Source: Beaufortia kweichowensis
Lineage: Eukaryota > Chordata > Actinopteri > Cypriniformes > Gastromyzontidae
DNA: 64,000 bases
NCBI GenBank assembly: GCA_019155185.1
Contig: CM032815.1
Location: 4,907,001-4,971,000 of the forward strand
Direction: 5' to 3'
Shown: one piece after another, positions 39,959 through 52,575 of the stretch
Numbering within the stretch: position 1 is the stretch's first letter
Layout: each line of letters begins with the position of its first letter
The notes under the pieces: model-generated
The model's database searches: none
Told to the model about the DNA's origin: nothing
The model's input: only the letters and a program-made list of their open reading frames with translations
Made by a program: the position numbers and the translations under genes

Positions 39959-41183
39959 ATGAGCGAAAGCGTTCAGCTTGCGGGAAAAGACGGTCAAACC
40001 GCGGACAACAGCACAAACCCGTCGGACGCGGAGAACTGCCAGTACGACGCTGACGACCCCGGCGACGAGAGCGACGTGCTGGAGGCGTCTGACCTGAGAG
40101 ACAGCGCGGGCAGCCCGGAGGACCTCAACGACGACGAGGCGTCCGGAGAGACCGAGAACGTGCCGAAGACGTGCATCTATGACGGCTGCACGGAGACCAC
40201 CACGCAGGTAGCTAAAGCCAGGAAACCGTGGATGTGTAAAAAACACCGCAACAAAATGTACAAGGACAAATATAAGAAGAAGAAGAGCGACCAGGCCATG
40301 TCATCTGGAAAACTAGAAGTAAGACATCGTGTTTTTGGATTAAAAGTCTGATAGAAAAGCCTCGTGTTTAAATGTCACTGAGTAAATTTAGAAGTGATCT
40401 TTTAACATCTACAGTACTTCAGATCTTATTCAGATTTTATTATATGTTATAATTATATTTCATATTATATACAGTACCAGTAAAAAGTTTAAATATAATT
40501 GACAAAAATGTTTATCATGATGGTAAAAATATTTTTAATCTTAAAGTGGTCATATAAGGTATATTTCAATGTTTGAAATTACCTTTAAAAATTATATCAC
40601 TGTCAACATATGAATTTCCTTAATTAGAACGCTAAAATTTTATTACAAATATTTTTTAAAATGAATTACTGGGACCAAATAATCAGTAAAAAGCAGTCAA
40701 TAAGAGTCCAGCATTGATTGAAATTCCTTTAGTGCTGTTTAAAAAGCTTCCCAGGTTTTCCCAATTCTAGACAAAGAGTGACTACTTAAAAAATGTTGAA
40801 ATAAAACATGTAACTGAAATAGTAGTTTAAAAACTGTTTTCTGCTTTGCATCTGTAATGTATAGGAGGGGTCAGAGGAGAGGCCTGTCTCCGTAACTAAG
40901 CAACGACTGGGTACTATGGGAGACAGACCAGCTAGACCATCCCTCATTGAGCAGGTCTTGAATCAGAAGAGGCTGGTATGACACCTTTTCCCTGTATTTT
41001 GTGACATTTTCACCTGTAATTGCATTAATATTCCAATGTTATGTATAGACCTAAGTTAAATGTTGCTTGTTGTTGTTTTGGCTGTAGTCTCTGATGAGGA
41101 GCCCAGAAGTTATCAGCTTTCTACAGCAGCAACAACGATTGCTGACCACACAGAACCGTGCTCAAACCCAGCACAACTACTAA
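39959..41183 (+). CDS. rfxap: Regulatory factor X-associated protein
   Basis: Subunit of the RFX complex (RFX5, RFXANK, RFXAP) that binds the X box of MHC class II promoters; human loss causes bare lymphocyte syndrome. Exons: 39959-40318, 40865-40975 and 41088-41183, all phase 0, total 567 bp, 188 residues (human 272, with a longer N-terminus). The N-terminal half is acidic and low-complexity. The conserved core has CIYDGCTETTTQVAKARKPW followed by MCKKHRNKMYKDKYKKKKSD, with paired Cys/His and a basic nuclear signal. The C-terminus has RPARPSLIEQVLNQKRL and RSPEVISFLQQQQRLL, the Gln-rich segment needed to bind RFX5. Start: the ATG at 39959 (MSESVQL) is the first good in-frame ATG. Poly(A) signals AATAAA lie at 41265, 41429 and 41536. 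It is convergent with smad9. Confidence 0.96.
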
Positions 41184-42012
41184 AGAGCTTTTACCTGTTA
41201 CTGATGAAGGATTAAATGCAATCATGTTTCACAAACATTTTAAATGGGGAATATTTTGTATTGAAATAAAAACTCTTTTAAATCTTTGCATCAAAGTCAT
41301 TAACAAACATTATACCATGCCTAACAGATCAGTAATTCATGTACATTTAAATGTGAATATATATATAAATCATGTGCTTTCTAAATTGGAATCTCCATTT
41401 GATCTGTAATAATGTGTTTTTTGTTAATAATAAAAATTGCTATAAAGTGTGTTTTGTTCATTCAGTGAAATTTGTTGAATCATCTTTATTATTATTTTAA
41501 AGATGCAAAAGAAGTGATCAAAGAGAGAGTGATTGAATAAAGTTTTTGTTTGATCTTGTGTAATTTGCTAATCTGTAGCTTTATAAGCATCCATACCACA
41601 TATGTCTATTTTTTACTTTCAGATTTTTTATTAAATACATTTATGTTTTGGCATATGCATTTTGCTAAACAAAAAAGACAACCGGCACAGATAAAAGGGA
41701 ACTTTTGTATTACAAAAACAAGAACACAAGTAGAACTAAGCAGAACTGATAAAAGGCACATATAAGCCAGACAAACATGACTGAAATTACATTTTCGTCA
41801 TACACATTTTCTTTGGCTTCCTATTAGTGCGATGCTATCTGAATTGATCTCAGCTACTGCATATTGTAAAGAAGTAATCCTGTTTTTATTAAAACAGCAT
41901 GTTTCTGTACAACCTCTTACCTGTACCATTATATCCACTAAAATTATATCACTTGAAGAACCCCCATTTGTTCAGTTTCTCTGACTTTGTAACCATGAAT
42001 ACATCGAATGCA

Positions 42013-44777
42013 TTAGGATACAGATGAAATAGGATTGTGTGGAGATCCCATTTGGGTCAGAACCTTGTCTAGCCATTGCAGCGGTCCATGCAGGTGGATT
42101 TCTATCCAGCAGGGGGTGCTGGTGACATCCTGACGGTGATACTCAGCTCCCCAACCCTGAGAAAATGGTATTATTTAATTACCAAAAATACAAATCTTAT
42201 TTAAAAAATATTAAGTACAATTAACCTGGCATAAAAAGTGTAATATTAGACAATTGGTGCTGTGTATGCATAATAAAATCATATCAGTCATATCAGCCTG
42301 AATATGTAAGCAGAGAACCGCAGTTATGATGACCTGCAGTGTGTTTTGGCAGCACAACAACCATAAAACAGCAAGCCAAAGATTAGAATAACTACATATT
42401 AAGTTTGCATAGCAACACAGAAGATATTTAAATGTTGAATGCTGTTAGCCTGTCGACAGTCATAAACTTTCACATTTGTGACCTTTAATTTGTTTTCCTG
42501 CAGTTAATGAACTAAACATATCTTAGAAAATACTGTAAACAAAATAATAAAAGCATATATATTTTACCTTAACAAAACTCATCCTGATTGTACACATCTT
42601 GGTGAGCTCATAGACCACCTCAAAGCCGTGATTTACTGACTGCGACAGCAGCTGCGCAAACAGCTGGTTGTTGAAAATCTTAAGGCTGCATCCACTTGGG
42701 ATCTTGCAGACGGTGGTGGGATGGAAACCGTGCTGGTAGTTACAATTCCGACTCTGTATGAAAATACTGCTGTCACTTAGACACTCCGCGTATACTTCCC
42801 CTCCGACATAATACAGGTGCACACCTAAAATAAGGCACAAAAAAATGTGACTTACATTGGTTGTATGTTGATTTTGATAAAACACTATATAATAAATTGT
42901 TCTGATTTAGCTATAGACTAGAAATCACTGTAGCCAAATACCTGCCAAATACTAAAATGTGATCACCACAACCACAAAGTTCACAGAGAAATGGCATAAA
43001 CCAACAACATAAACAAACATTGAAAATTATGTGGTAAATTCTAGTAAGTTCTGATGGCTGGAAATTCAATGTCCAACATGTTTATCACATGCTAAGTGGA
43101 AATCTTAATAAATTTCATTCTCCTGAGGCAGTTCTTGGCACTGTTCCCTACAGGATCTGTCACACATAGCTGGGCGTCAAATTTGGCCTCTGTCCATCTC
43201 TGCCTGCATACTTTCCGGTTACTATTGTAACCCATAACGTCTTTCCAAAACTGGCACAGAGACGCTGATCTGGCACCCTGAGAAAAGCCAACATTTGGAT
43301 AGTGTTGACTCACTCTCTGAGCTTCTTAAGGGCAGCGTCTTTTTTCATCTACTTTCTCTGAGAATTGCAACAGTTGGAAACCCTTAACTGCTTTAAGCTG
43401 TGTTTTTGTGCATTACTCATCCAAACACAATAAATATAGAAAATAAACATTAAACTAACCTTTGCCTATGTGTCTGCGGGTGTGTTCGATGGTAGAGTTT
43501 CGATTGACGTTGGACAGTAATCCAAGACAGAATCTGTTCTTGTTGTTGGAGGGGTCTGTGAAGCCGTCCACGAGGACGCTTCTGGAGGAGGCGTGGAACG
43601 TCTCGCCCACCCTGTTATTCAGCTCGTAATAGGCCACTGAGCACCAGTACTCTGGTTCTTCATAACACACCGGCCTCAAATCTGACAGACAAAACATAAA
43701 CATCTTAGTGCCATTCATCATCTCATTACATATTCATAATGGATTAGAATCATGTCAATTGTTAATTGCACAGTTCCAAAATTAGCAGGTGTCTTACCTC
43801 TATGTGGGGCGGACAGAATGAGTTTCTCAGAGTTGGCGGTCTCTCTCGGTTTTACATCTTCAGTAGGCGTGCTCTCCATCATACTATAGGGTGGAGGCGG
43901 GCTTTCTGCTGTGCAACGTGGAGACCATCAAAGCAATAACTATTACTTATTTGACATATGTAATAAAAAATAATTAAATGAATTGCTATTGATGCACATG
44001 CACCAACACTAAAACCAATGAGGGTTTAAATGCACCTGTGATTTGGTACGGGCTCCCCGGGTCTGTCCCGCTGCTGGGAGAGTTTGGGTAGCTGTGTGCA
44101 GTCGGTGACTGATTTAAAGAGCTAGAGGGGGACGAAGAAAACAAACTACAGGGAATCGGAGGGAAGGAATCGGGGTACGTGGCATTCTGAGGCATCAGGG
44201 GTTCATTGTGTAGAGAAGCGTTCCTGAATTTCGCCAACAAGCTGTGCTGTGGGTTAAACTCACTGTGACGTGGCACGAGAACCGGTGGTAGCACTGTGAA
44301 TCAGAGAGCATTAGTAACATAGACAAACAAAACAAGAAGGTGGTTTGGTAATGAATTCATACCTGGTGTCTCCACACGCCGGTAATGATACGGGTTGATG
44401 CAGATCTCCTTCTGTTTGGAGCCGAAAGGAAACTCGCAACACTCCAGAGCTTTGAGCTCATGGTGGGACTGAAGATCCGGCCAGCGCCAGACTCTACAGT
44501 AGATGACGTGCGGCAGACCTTTACGATGGGACACCTGGAGCCTTCCGTCCAGGGAGCGGGGAATGGTAACACATTTACTGGGCTGGCCGGGACAGCTCAG
44601 AGCCTTTTCCAACTCTTCCATGGCTCCCTTTTTCTTCTTGAGCTTCTTTACGAGAGAATCAACTGCCTTCTCTGCCCACTTTTCTTCTTCATCTCCTTGT
44701 TTCCATCCTAGTAGTCTTTTCACAGCTGGACTGGTGAAGGAAAACAAGGAGGTAATGGATGTGCTGGAGTGCATCAT
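42013..44777 (-). CDS. smad9: SMAD family member 9 (SMAD8), BMP receptor-regulated Smad
   Basis: Transcription factor phosphorylated by BMP type I receptors; joins Smad4 and enters the nucleus. Coding exons: 44363-44777, 44036-44293, 43798-43908, 43460-43681, 42568-42824 and 42013-42156; total 1407 bp, 468 residues (human 467). The MH1 domain (about 10-135) includes the DNA-binding hairpin SLDGRLQVSHRKGLPHVIYC and the zinc site CCEFPFGSKQKEICINPYHY. The linker is Pro/Ser-rich. The MH2 domain starts at CYEEPEYWCSVAYYELNNRV, has the L3-loop region GWGAEYHRQDVTSTPCWIEI and ends with the receptor target SSVS. Two ATGs are adjacent (44777 and 44774); the second gives MHSST, matching human. The linker resembles SMAD9 rather than SMAD1/5, and synteny agrees. 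A minus AATAAA at 41885-41890 is a possible 3' end. Confidence 0.97.
43092..43273 (-). other. Exon-like open segment inside a smad9 intron
   Basis: Between the smad9 exons at 43460-43681 and 42568-42824, an acceptor (GGCTTTTCTCAG) precedes an open frame of about 60 codons containing LCQFWKDVMGYNSNRKVCRQ. It has no counterpart in SMAD9. If spliced after the 43460 exon (phase 1), the smad9 frame would hit a stop after 18 codons, so it could be a poison exon. No clear donor was found. I do not recognise the peptide. Confidence 0.2.
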
Positions 44778-45147
44778 AGGATGGGGTGACACTCGGGACT
44801 GGATTTGTCTTAAAGCTTGAGGCGCACAAGGGAGATCTGTTTTAAATCACTTCCACCGTGGAAAACAAGAGCCTCAGTTTATTTCTTTGCAGCCGAGATA
44901 GAGCCGGGCTTAGGATGTAAGACCCCCTGACTGTGATGTTTTCTTCAAGAAAGAGTCAACAGATAAAGCCGTTCTTATCTGGTGAAAGAAAAAGCTGTAT
45001 GTCAGACGGAATTGAAAAAAAGATGCTATATGCAATAAACGAAGAAGATCAAACAACTTTCAATTATTACATTACTGAATGAATTTTGCAAAAAAATATT
45101 TCCATGTAACGTTTCACCCTAAAACTCAAAGGACTATAAAGATATTA

Positions 45148-45320
45148 TAAAGGGATAGTTCACACAAAAAAATTATAAATAATAATTCTGTCACCATTTA
45201 TTCACCTTCACATAGTTCTTCTGTGGGACACAAAAAAAGAAATTATAAATGTTTCAGTGGTTTTGCATTTATCCTATGGAAGTCAATGGGGGTCAGTTTT
45301 GTTCGTTTAGGCAATGTTGT
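45148..45320. repeat. Dispersed MITE/SINE-like element, cyprinid type
   Basis: Starts AAAGGGATAGTTCACACAAA and continues with AATTCTGTCACCATTTATTC then CTTCTGTGGGACACAAAA and ATGGAAGTCAATGGGG. This is the familiar order of a very abundant cyprinid element. It lies in the smad9 5' UTR intron. A second, diverged member is at 63.1 kb. Edges are approximate. Confidence 0.65.
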
Positions 45321-46215
45321 CTTTTTCTGTAGAAGAAAAAGTTATACTTGTCTAAAAAGATATGATGGAAGTATTTTTGTTTTTGAATGAACTACTTTTA
45401 ATTGTGGTATTATTTGTTATTTTATATTTGCAAATTTGTCACCGCACCTCACATACTCTTTCATTCCCTTTTCTGTCAAAGCTTTCTTGTGCTAAAAAGG
45501 ATCTGCTAAAAATCAATGCTGATTGTGCATCTGAAACCAGAGATGTCTGCTTCCATCTTTGACCAGACAGAACAAATAACTGTTTCTGAAATGATTACGG
45601 CTTATGAAAACAAATGTGTTCACACACAAACTAAATAAAAAGTGATATGCAATAATTGTCATAAGTCAGTGAATTAAATATTTCTAAGTACAAAAAACAA
45701 AAACAGTCAGATGAATCACTGAGGGTCTGCTCTGTTCTCAAAGGCAGTGTGCCCTTATGAAAGTGGCGTCTGTGAGTCTGACTGCTGAGATAGTCTTAAT
45801 CACCTAACTCCCCCGCAAACGCACACATACACAACCTTCACTCCAAACTCCGTTTGTTTTCGTTTTTAGATTTAGAAATAAAATGTTACTTTAAAAAGAA
45901 ACATATACATTTATCATGTAATTAACATGTATCGCTCCGGGCGGCAGAAGCATCATTAAACAGCAAGTGTCATAACAACGTCTACGTAGCTACTCCGCCT
46001 CCTACGATATGCACTTAGTCAAGATGCAAGAAGCAACAAGTTTACTATGTAGAGGACAAAAATAAATCGTGTCAAGACGGCAAAGTCAGAATAAAACACT
46101 TAAAAGAGTCACTTCACCATCATTTATAAAACTTAAAAAACTAAAAATAAACTTCATGCGTTAAAATAAATGATAAATATTACAAGTTGTTATGTATAAG
46201 ATGTATTATTCTTAC

Positions 46216-46400
46216 CTTTGGCTTCCGAGTCAAACAATAACAGGCGTAGTAACAGGAGAGTAATTCCGCTCGTCCTGATTGGAGGTGTACAGCGCGTGTT
46301 TGGATGGATCCCGCGACGCTCCGGCAGCATAGAGCCGCGGCGTCAGCCAGACTGGAGCCTCAGCGCCTCAGTGCGGAATTCATCCGCTTCTCTGCTGGAA
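46216..46400 (-). promoter_or_regulatory. smad9: smad9 non-coding first exon and promoter
   Basis: A strong minus-strand donor (CCAAAG then GTAAGAATAATAC) falls at 46215/46216, below a GC-rich, CpG-containing block to about 46460. It can splice to the acceptor CTTTCTTTCACCAG near 44980, which precedes the coding exon. The upper boundary is estimated; the plus-strand ORF across this block is not thought real. Confidence 0.6.
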
Positions 46401-47768
46401 CTCTCCCAGGACATCAGACAGACACACAGGGATCATCACCGTCAGCCTGTACTGAGACTCGCTCACAAGTGTTTCACTTTTACTTGTTTTAAGATCAAAT
46501 GACAAGCGCGTACAGGTGTTATCCAGTTATAGAGTTGTTTACCTATGGCGAAAGTGAAAGTCTCGGCACTGCATACTATAATTATATGGTTTGGGTCTAA
46601 GTAATTGTGGTTACCATCACTTACGCAATTAAATAAAACATTATTTCAAAGCTGTAAGACTTTATTAGCAAAAGCAGCTTGGATGCAAATTTATTTCGAG
46701 GCCGAAAAAGTTAACATACTCTTTTCTGAACACACTATATTAGTTATTTAGTTTAAAACAGCAGGAGGAGAGGGGATAAGTCCGATTTACTTCGCAAATG
46801 TTTTAGGACTTTCTTGCACCTTTTTGAGTAAAAACTACAAAAAAGTCTCGCATCTGTAATCACGCTACACGTAACCTTTTTAAAATTGTATTATGTATTT
46901 ATTTTTATTTAGTTTTCCTTTAAAAAACAAAACATGTCATGAACAGCAGATGCAGTCAAATAAGACTGTGAATAAAGCAACCCGAAAAAAATCTAAACAG
47001 TTTAGGTGAAGATTGGCCGAGCGCCAAAAGCTTTTATCGATAGATCTATTTCTCCTGCGCGGATGGACACATTTCAATTGTGTGAGCACCGTGACTTGTC
47101 CAGTTAATGACGCAAGCCAGGATGGCGACAGAGAGTCTAGAAGTTTGACATTTTCACAGTTTACAACAACTGCAGGGGAACGTAACAATACTCTCAATAA
47201 TGACAGGCCGCATATTTAGTGCGCTCTTTGATCAGTTCAGGCTGACAGGGTAATGCGCTTCCAATAAAAAACCTCCGATCAAGGTGTACAGGACCAAATA
47301 AATTATGGATTTAACAAACTGAATACATGCATAGGTGCTTAAGTCAATTATATTGAAAAAAAGTATTAATAATGTAAAATATTAAAAATGGTTTTAGAAC
47401 TGGTAAACAAAATTACCAAATTGAATAAGATTAAATGTCTTCCTGAAACACAGATGAAGGTCAAACAGGATACTCTTCCTTTTCATAAAAAAGCCACTTC
47501 ACATATTATATTTAAATTTTTTTATTTGGCCATTTATAAGAACCATTTGTCTTTTTCAAACCAAAACCCGATTTTTTTATCGTCACAAAAAACATGAAAA
47601 ACAAAACATGAGGACTTAAAAAAATACACAGGCGATCCCCTGTCAGTAATAATAAAATGTAAATGCTGATTGCACGCATGGTATTTCATTTGTGTGCCCA
47701 TATCACCACTGCCTTCACAGGCCTCTTTCAGCTCAAGAACAGTGAACAGCACACTAGCAGTAACACGG
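46401..47768. other. Interval between smad9 5' end and alg5 stop codon
   Basis: Holds the upstream side of the smad9 promoter and, on the minus strand, the alg5 3' UTR (a T-rich plus-strand stretch at about 47515-47525 gives a minus AATAAA). No coding exon recognised in 46.5-47.5 kb. Confidence 0.4.
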
Positions 47769-50214
47769 CTACTGGTTTTTTCTGCCGGACTCCAGTCTCC
47801 AGGCACCGGTGAGATAACGCAGTCTGATAAAGAATAGATCCCGTCCCATCTGCAGCCAGCTCCAGAACGGCACCAACTTTGACCCTGAAGTGTGCAATAA
47901 AATAAGCGTTCATTACCTCAGCCTTTATTTTTGTATCATTTATTGCAGTTGGATCTTTTATTGCCTGTGCTTAAAGTGCAATTATATTTCAAAACTGACA
48001 GAACAAACCTTCAATCTCTGTCCAGTTAACGGCCACTTCTGCTATAGGGATTTTAAAACACTGAGCAATATACAAGAGTTCAACATCAAACGCCCTGCAA
48101 AAACAAAAAACAGATGCAGATCACATGTTATTCAAATATAATGTATAAACATAAATTCTGGAACGAGATGCCAAGTGTTTCATGCTCTAAATTTGAAGCT
48201 CTGACTTGAACTTCCTCACCAGCGTTCCACATGCAGGCTGGGGAAGGTTTTTAATGCTGCTTCACGGGTGAAGAGCTTGAAACCGCATTGTGTGTCTTTA
48301 ATCCCCCTGACGCAAAAGAACCACACCAGGAAGTGGAATCCATACATCAGGAATGTTCGGAAAACAGACCGCTGATACAAGAAGAAACACAAGTATAAGG
48401 AGTATATGAATACTGCAGTACAAAGAATACAGATTTTTCTCATTGGTGTAAATGTTGATATTTTAGGAAACACATTTTACCTGAGCCACTGACTCTTTTT
48501 CCAGGTGAGCTCTGGATCCACAGGAGATTGCCATGTTCTCCTGCATAAAAACATGAGTAAAGCATTTTCATATAGGCTGATGAAAGGTCTGTCATCTTTG
48601 GTATGCTGTAATCTGATCAGCGTATCTGCTGGCTAAACTTCGCTCAGCAAAGTATTCTGATATAAAATTTGTACAACTTTTTTGGTCTACAAACAGTAGT
48701 GTCTCACAGGCTTAGGGTTGATGCTTTGAAGAGCAGCTTCCACTTTTTCAAGGTCGGCAAATTTAGTGGCTCCATCCGCATCAGCCATAAGAATCAGACG
48801 CCCACGGCAGCTTAGAGTTCCCTGAAAAGAAAAAAATCATGAAGCAAGACAAAATGTGATACCTGCAGAAAAACATATCGACTGAGGTTATTGATTTTGT
48901 TGACATTCCCAACTGAGCAAAGACAGTTCTCCATTTTATGTCTTCTTAGTAGTTTTTATTAAAAATGTTTACCATTCTCACTGCACCACCCTTTCCACGG
49001 TTCTTCACCAGCGTCAAAACTCTCACTTTTTGTGCTCCGTACTTCCTTGTGTATCCCATGGCAACCTAAAGAGCAAAACAATCAAATATTTAATTTGACC
49101 GCAAATTCACAACATTAAGGTTTAAAACAGAAAGTAGCTTACCTGTGTAGTTTTGTCTTTGCTCCCATCATCTACTACAATAACCTCATATGTGAATGAT
49201 GGATTCTTCTTCTGAAAAGATCAACAGGGGAACAGATTAGCTTTGGTAAGCAGTCAGACTTTAGTTACAGTACTGCCCCCTGTTGGTGAAACATGCACAC
49301 TGCCGGCATAAATATATCAAGTGATTTCTTCCACTGGAGCAAAACAAGAAGTTAGGAAAGATATCCAAAAGCTTTAGTTACTTACTTAACCAAATTACAG
49401 ATAAACAATTCATAACATTAGCCTGGGATTTTACAATCATGAATGTGAATGAAAAAGCAAACGCTGCACCTGTCTTTTCTCCAGGTATTCCATGGCTTCA
49501 TCCATCATGACAGGCACTGTTATAAAACAGACATATATTTCCCATTTTATTGTCCATAGCAGTTAGGATTTAATGAATTAAATAACTGTGTAAATTAAAC
49601 ACAATTATTGACAAAACATGTTCAAAATTGAACACCCTTAAAATAAGATAGATTTGACAGCAATTTTCAAAATTTATTTTTGTCTTGATAGTACTATGAT
49701 CCTGTCTTTCAACTGTTGAATGTTTTAAATGTACTCTGTGACTTGAAAAGTACATTGTACTACGAGGCTATAAGTTGTTTTGTTACTTCCCTCAACCAAA
49801 ATCCCTGAATTTTCATAACTGTGAGTATGTAACCAACAGACAGCAATGGGAAAACAACTTACATCTGAGTTCTTCATTGTACGAAGGCACCACCACAGAC
49901 AGCACTAGTGAATGAGGCTCCAACAAACTAGGAAAAGACTCCTCCTTGCCCTCCGCGGTAATGAAATGTTTCTCCTTCTCATGGCGAGTCTGATCTACCA
50001 TCTTGGCACTAACATGGGCAATTACAACAACCTAAAGACATGAACAGACAAGTTAAAGAAGTCACCGACCCGTTTAGCTGGATGAATGAGTACAGCTCAC
50101 GGACAGTATCGTCACTGAATACTAAAAAATATATATATATATTTTTACCACAAGAAAGGCGATCAGTGCCAACACCAGCAAATACTGTAATAATTCACAT
50201 ATACAGCAATCCAT
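47769..50214 (-). CDS. alg5: Dolichyl-phosphate beta-glucosyltransferase
   Basis: ER membrane enzyme that moves glucose from UDP-glucose to dolichyl phosphate, making the glucose donor for the N-glycan precursor. Ten coding exons: 50149-50214, 49863-50031, 49470-49516, 49143-49211, 48973-49065, 48708-48821, 48481-48540, 48220-48371, 48009-48094 and 47769-47884; total 972 bp, 323 residues (human 324), frames all continuous. An N-terminal membrane anchor (about residues 6-30, LLQYLLVLALIAFLV and on) is followed by a GT-A family 2 fold: VVVPSYNEE, YEVIVVDDGSKDKT, VKNRGKGGAVRMG, the metal-binding LMADADGATKFADL, then CGSRAHLEKES, GFHFLVWFFCVRGIKDTQCG and FKLFTREA. ATG at 50214 gives MDCCICELLQ. 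It shares a promoter interval of 375 bp with exosc8, which runs the other way. Confidence 0.96.
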
Positions 50215-50589
50215 TGTCCATATCCCAATCAAACACACAGCACTGCAGAAGCTGTCACCAGTTAATGGCCAAACTGTGCTGCTGTGTCGTAAGAAGAAGT
50301 CTCAAAAACAGCTTTTCATTGATGTCATGAGGCAGAACAGATATGAACGGATGTCGTATTAAATTACGGGGGAAAAAATCATTGCATCGTTATTGTTGAA
50401 CTTCCAGTCACTGTGAAACACCTATGCGGAACTCGCAGTCACAAACCACATCATCACAACAGGCGAAGAGAGCGCAGCGCCGTACAGCGCCTCATCATCA
50501 GCAGCGCTAGCGCCCTCTACCTGAGCGGAGGACGGCGGATTTGCGCTTTACGTCAGTCAGACGCGTTTCACGTGGTGCGTCTAAACATC
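50215..50589. promoter_or_regulatory. Bidirectional promoter between alg5 and exosc8
   Basis: Only 375 bp separates the divergent start codons of alg5 (50214, minus) and exosc8 (50590, plus). The right half is GC- and CpG-rich (about 50455-50585) with no TATA box. The sequence across the exosc8 start, ACATCATGGCGGCTG, contains the ATGGCGGC core typical of YY1 sites at start codons of housekeeping genes. Shared use is inferred from spacing. Confidence 0.7.
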
Positions 50590-52575
50590 ATGGCGGCTGG
50601 TTTCAAGTAGGTGAAGCAATATATTTGAACCACATGGATAAAGAAAAAATAGCGCAAGCTAACAAGAATAGGTTTTATCTTTTTAAAGAGATGGTGACGA
50701 AGTCTTGTATTTCAATGCAATTATATACTGGTATATTTTATTTTTCAGAACCGCAGAGCCACTTGAATATCACAGGAAGCTTCTTGGTGAGTAGACTAGT
50801 GCTTTCTTTACCGTTATAATTAAAAGTTGCAATTGTAAATAAATAAGGAGGACCAGGAGTGCTGAAATATAAACTGATCATCTGATGTTTAACAGAAAGA
50901 CAACTGTCGTCCAGATGGAAGGGATTTGGGAGAGTTTAGAGCCACAACGTTAAACATCAGTAACTACATGATGCACTTTATATAATCATCAAGATTTATT
51001 ACAAAACGTCTGAAAACAAAGATGAGACATAACTGGCTCAATGTTTTTTTTAGGCTCCATAAATACAGCTGATGGATCAGCAATGGTTAAAATAGGGAAC
51101 ACCACAGTCATCTGTGGAATAAAAGCTGTAAGTATTATCTTTATTTTTACTTCTATAAAGTCAATAAATATATTTATTGGGTATATATAGGTTTATAGCA
51201 CATGTTGCTTGCAGGAATTAGCAGTGCCCTCCTCTGATGCTCCAACTAAAGGATATATAGGTATGTTTATAACAGGTTGTTATTTTTTACCAAACATGTT
51301 TAGTTGATACTTACAGTTACATAAAACTGTAAATAAAATAACACATGTATTGCAGTCAATCTGAAGTCATGTGATTATTTTTAGTTTTAGTTTACATTTT
51401 GTTCATAGACCTTTTTGTTTGGTTTTCAGTCCCAAATGTAGATCTACCACCTCTGTGCTCATCTAAATTTAGACCCGGTCCTCCAGGAGAACAGGCTCAG
51501 GCTGCCAGCCAGTTTATCGCCGATATCATTGAGAGGTACAAGTTTTCTAAGATTACAGCATGCAACTAATCTAGATATTGTATTACTTTAAATGTTCATT
51601 TCAGTATTTAATGCAGTATTTATCCTACTACACAGTTCAGAATTAATACATTTGGAGGAACTGTGCATTGAAAAAGCGAAGGTAAGGCGTTGCAAAACAA
51701 GCTGTAAATGAATATTATTATAATGCATGTCTACACATTTTATTATTATCTTACAAATACAGTAAGTGTCTCTCTTTTTTTAGCTTTGTTGGGTGCTGTA
51801 CTGTGATATAATGTGTTTGGATTATGATGGGAACTTACATGACGCCTGCATCATAGCCCTGCTGGCAGCTTTAAAGAACAGTAAGAGCTTCATCTGTATA
51901 TATCAGTTCTTCATCTGTCCAAATCTGCTGTTCTGACCAATAAACATGTTTCATTTGTCAGCACAACTCCCTGAAGTCACAATAAACAAAGACACAGATT
52001 TAGCAGAAGTTGACATCCAGAAAAAGACGCATCTGAAGATCAACCGGCACCCTGTTGGCTCATCGTTTGCAGTATTTGACGAGTAAGTTTTTCCTTAATT
52101 TAAGGAAAAAATTACAGTTGAACAAGACAACAACCTGGTCAAACATAACATTAAAAAAAAATCACAGTGGTCTTAGATGAACATAAAATAAGTTTCATCA
52201 ACTACATAACTACATAACTTTAAGTAATTTTTCTTTTTTTCCCCTGATCAGTACCATCATTATCATTGACCCCACAGTAGAAGAGGAAAGTTTGTCTACA
52301 GCGTTATTGACTATAGTAACAGATGAAGAGGATCGACTGTGTGCCGTGCACAAACCAGGTGAGGCACGACTGTTATCAGACAAACATTTGCCATTTTCTA
52401 TCTACATTATTTGAATCGAATATAAATCTTTTAGCATCTTTAATTTCATTGTTTAGGTGGCACTTCATTAGCTGACGAGAAACTTCAACACTGCATAAAT
52501 CGAGCCGTAACAAGGAACAAAGAAATCTGCAAACTTCTGGACAAAGTGACAGAGAGCATGAAGACATCAAAATAA
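50590..52575 (+). CDS. exosc8: Exosome complex component RRP43
   Basis: Non-catalytic RNase PH-like subunit of the six-member ring of the RNA exosome (nucleus and cytoplasm), which degrades and trims RNA. Eleven coding exons: 50590-50606, 50749-50786, 50900-50959, 51054-51127, 51215-51260, 51430-51535, 51636-51681, 51784-51880, 51962-52082, 52252-52358 and 52457-52575; total 831 bp, 276 residues, equal to human. Visible motifs: MAAGFKTAEPLEYHRK, NCRPDGRDLGEFR, INTADGSAMVKIGNTTVICG, VPNVDLPPLCSSKFRPGPPG, LYCDIMCLDYDGNLHDACII, LPEVTINKD and HPVGSSFAVFD. Exon 3 starts at 50900 only if the acceptor is AAAG; the nearer CAG acceptor at 50895 would shift the frame (see findings). A poly(A) signal AATAAA is at 52646-52651. 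It is convergent with supt20h. Confidence 0.95.

Noticed and set aside
46218..46502. 94-codon plus-strand ORF near 46.3 kb.
   Set aside because: It lies over the smad9 first exon and promoter; GC-rich DNA is open by chance, and it matches no protein.
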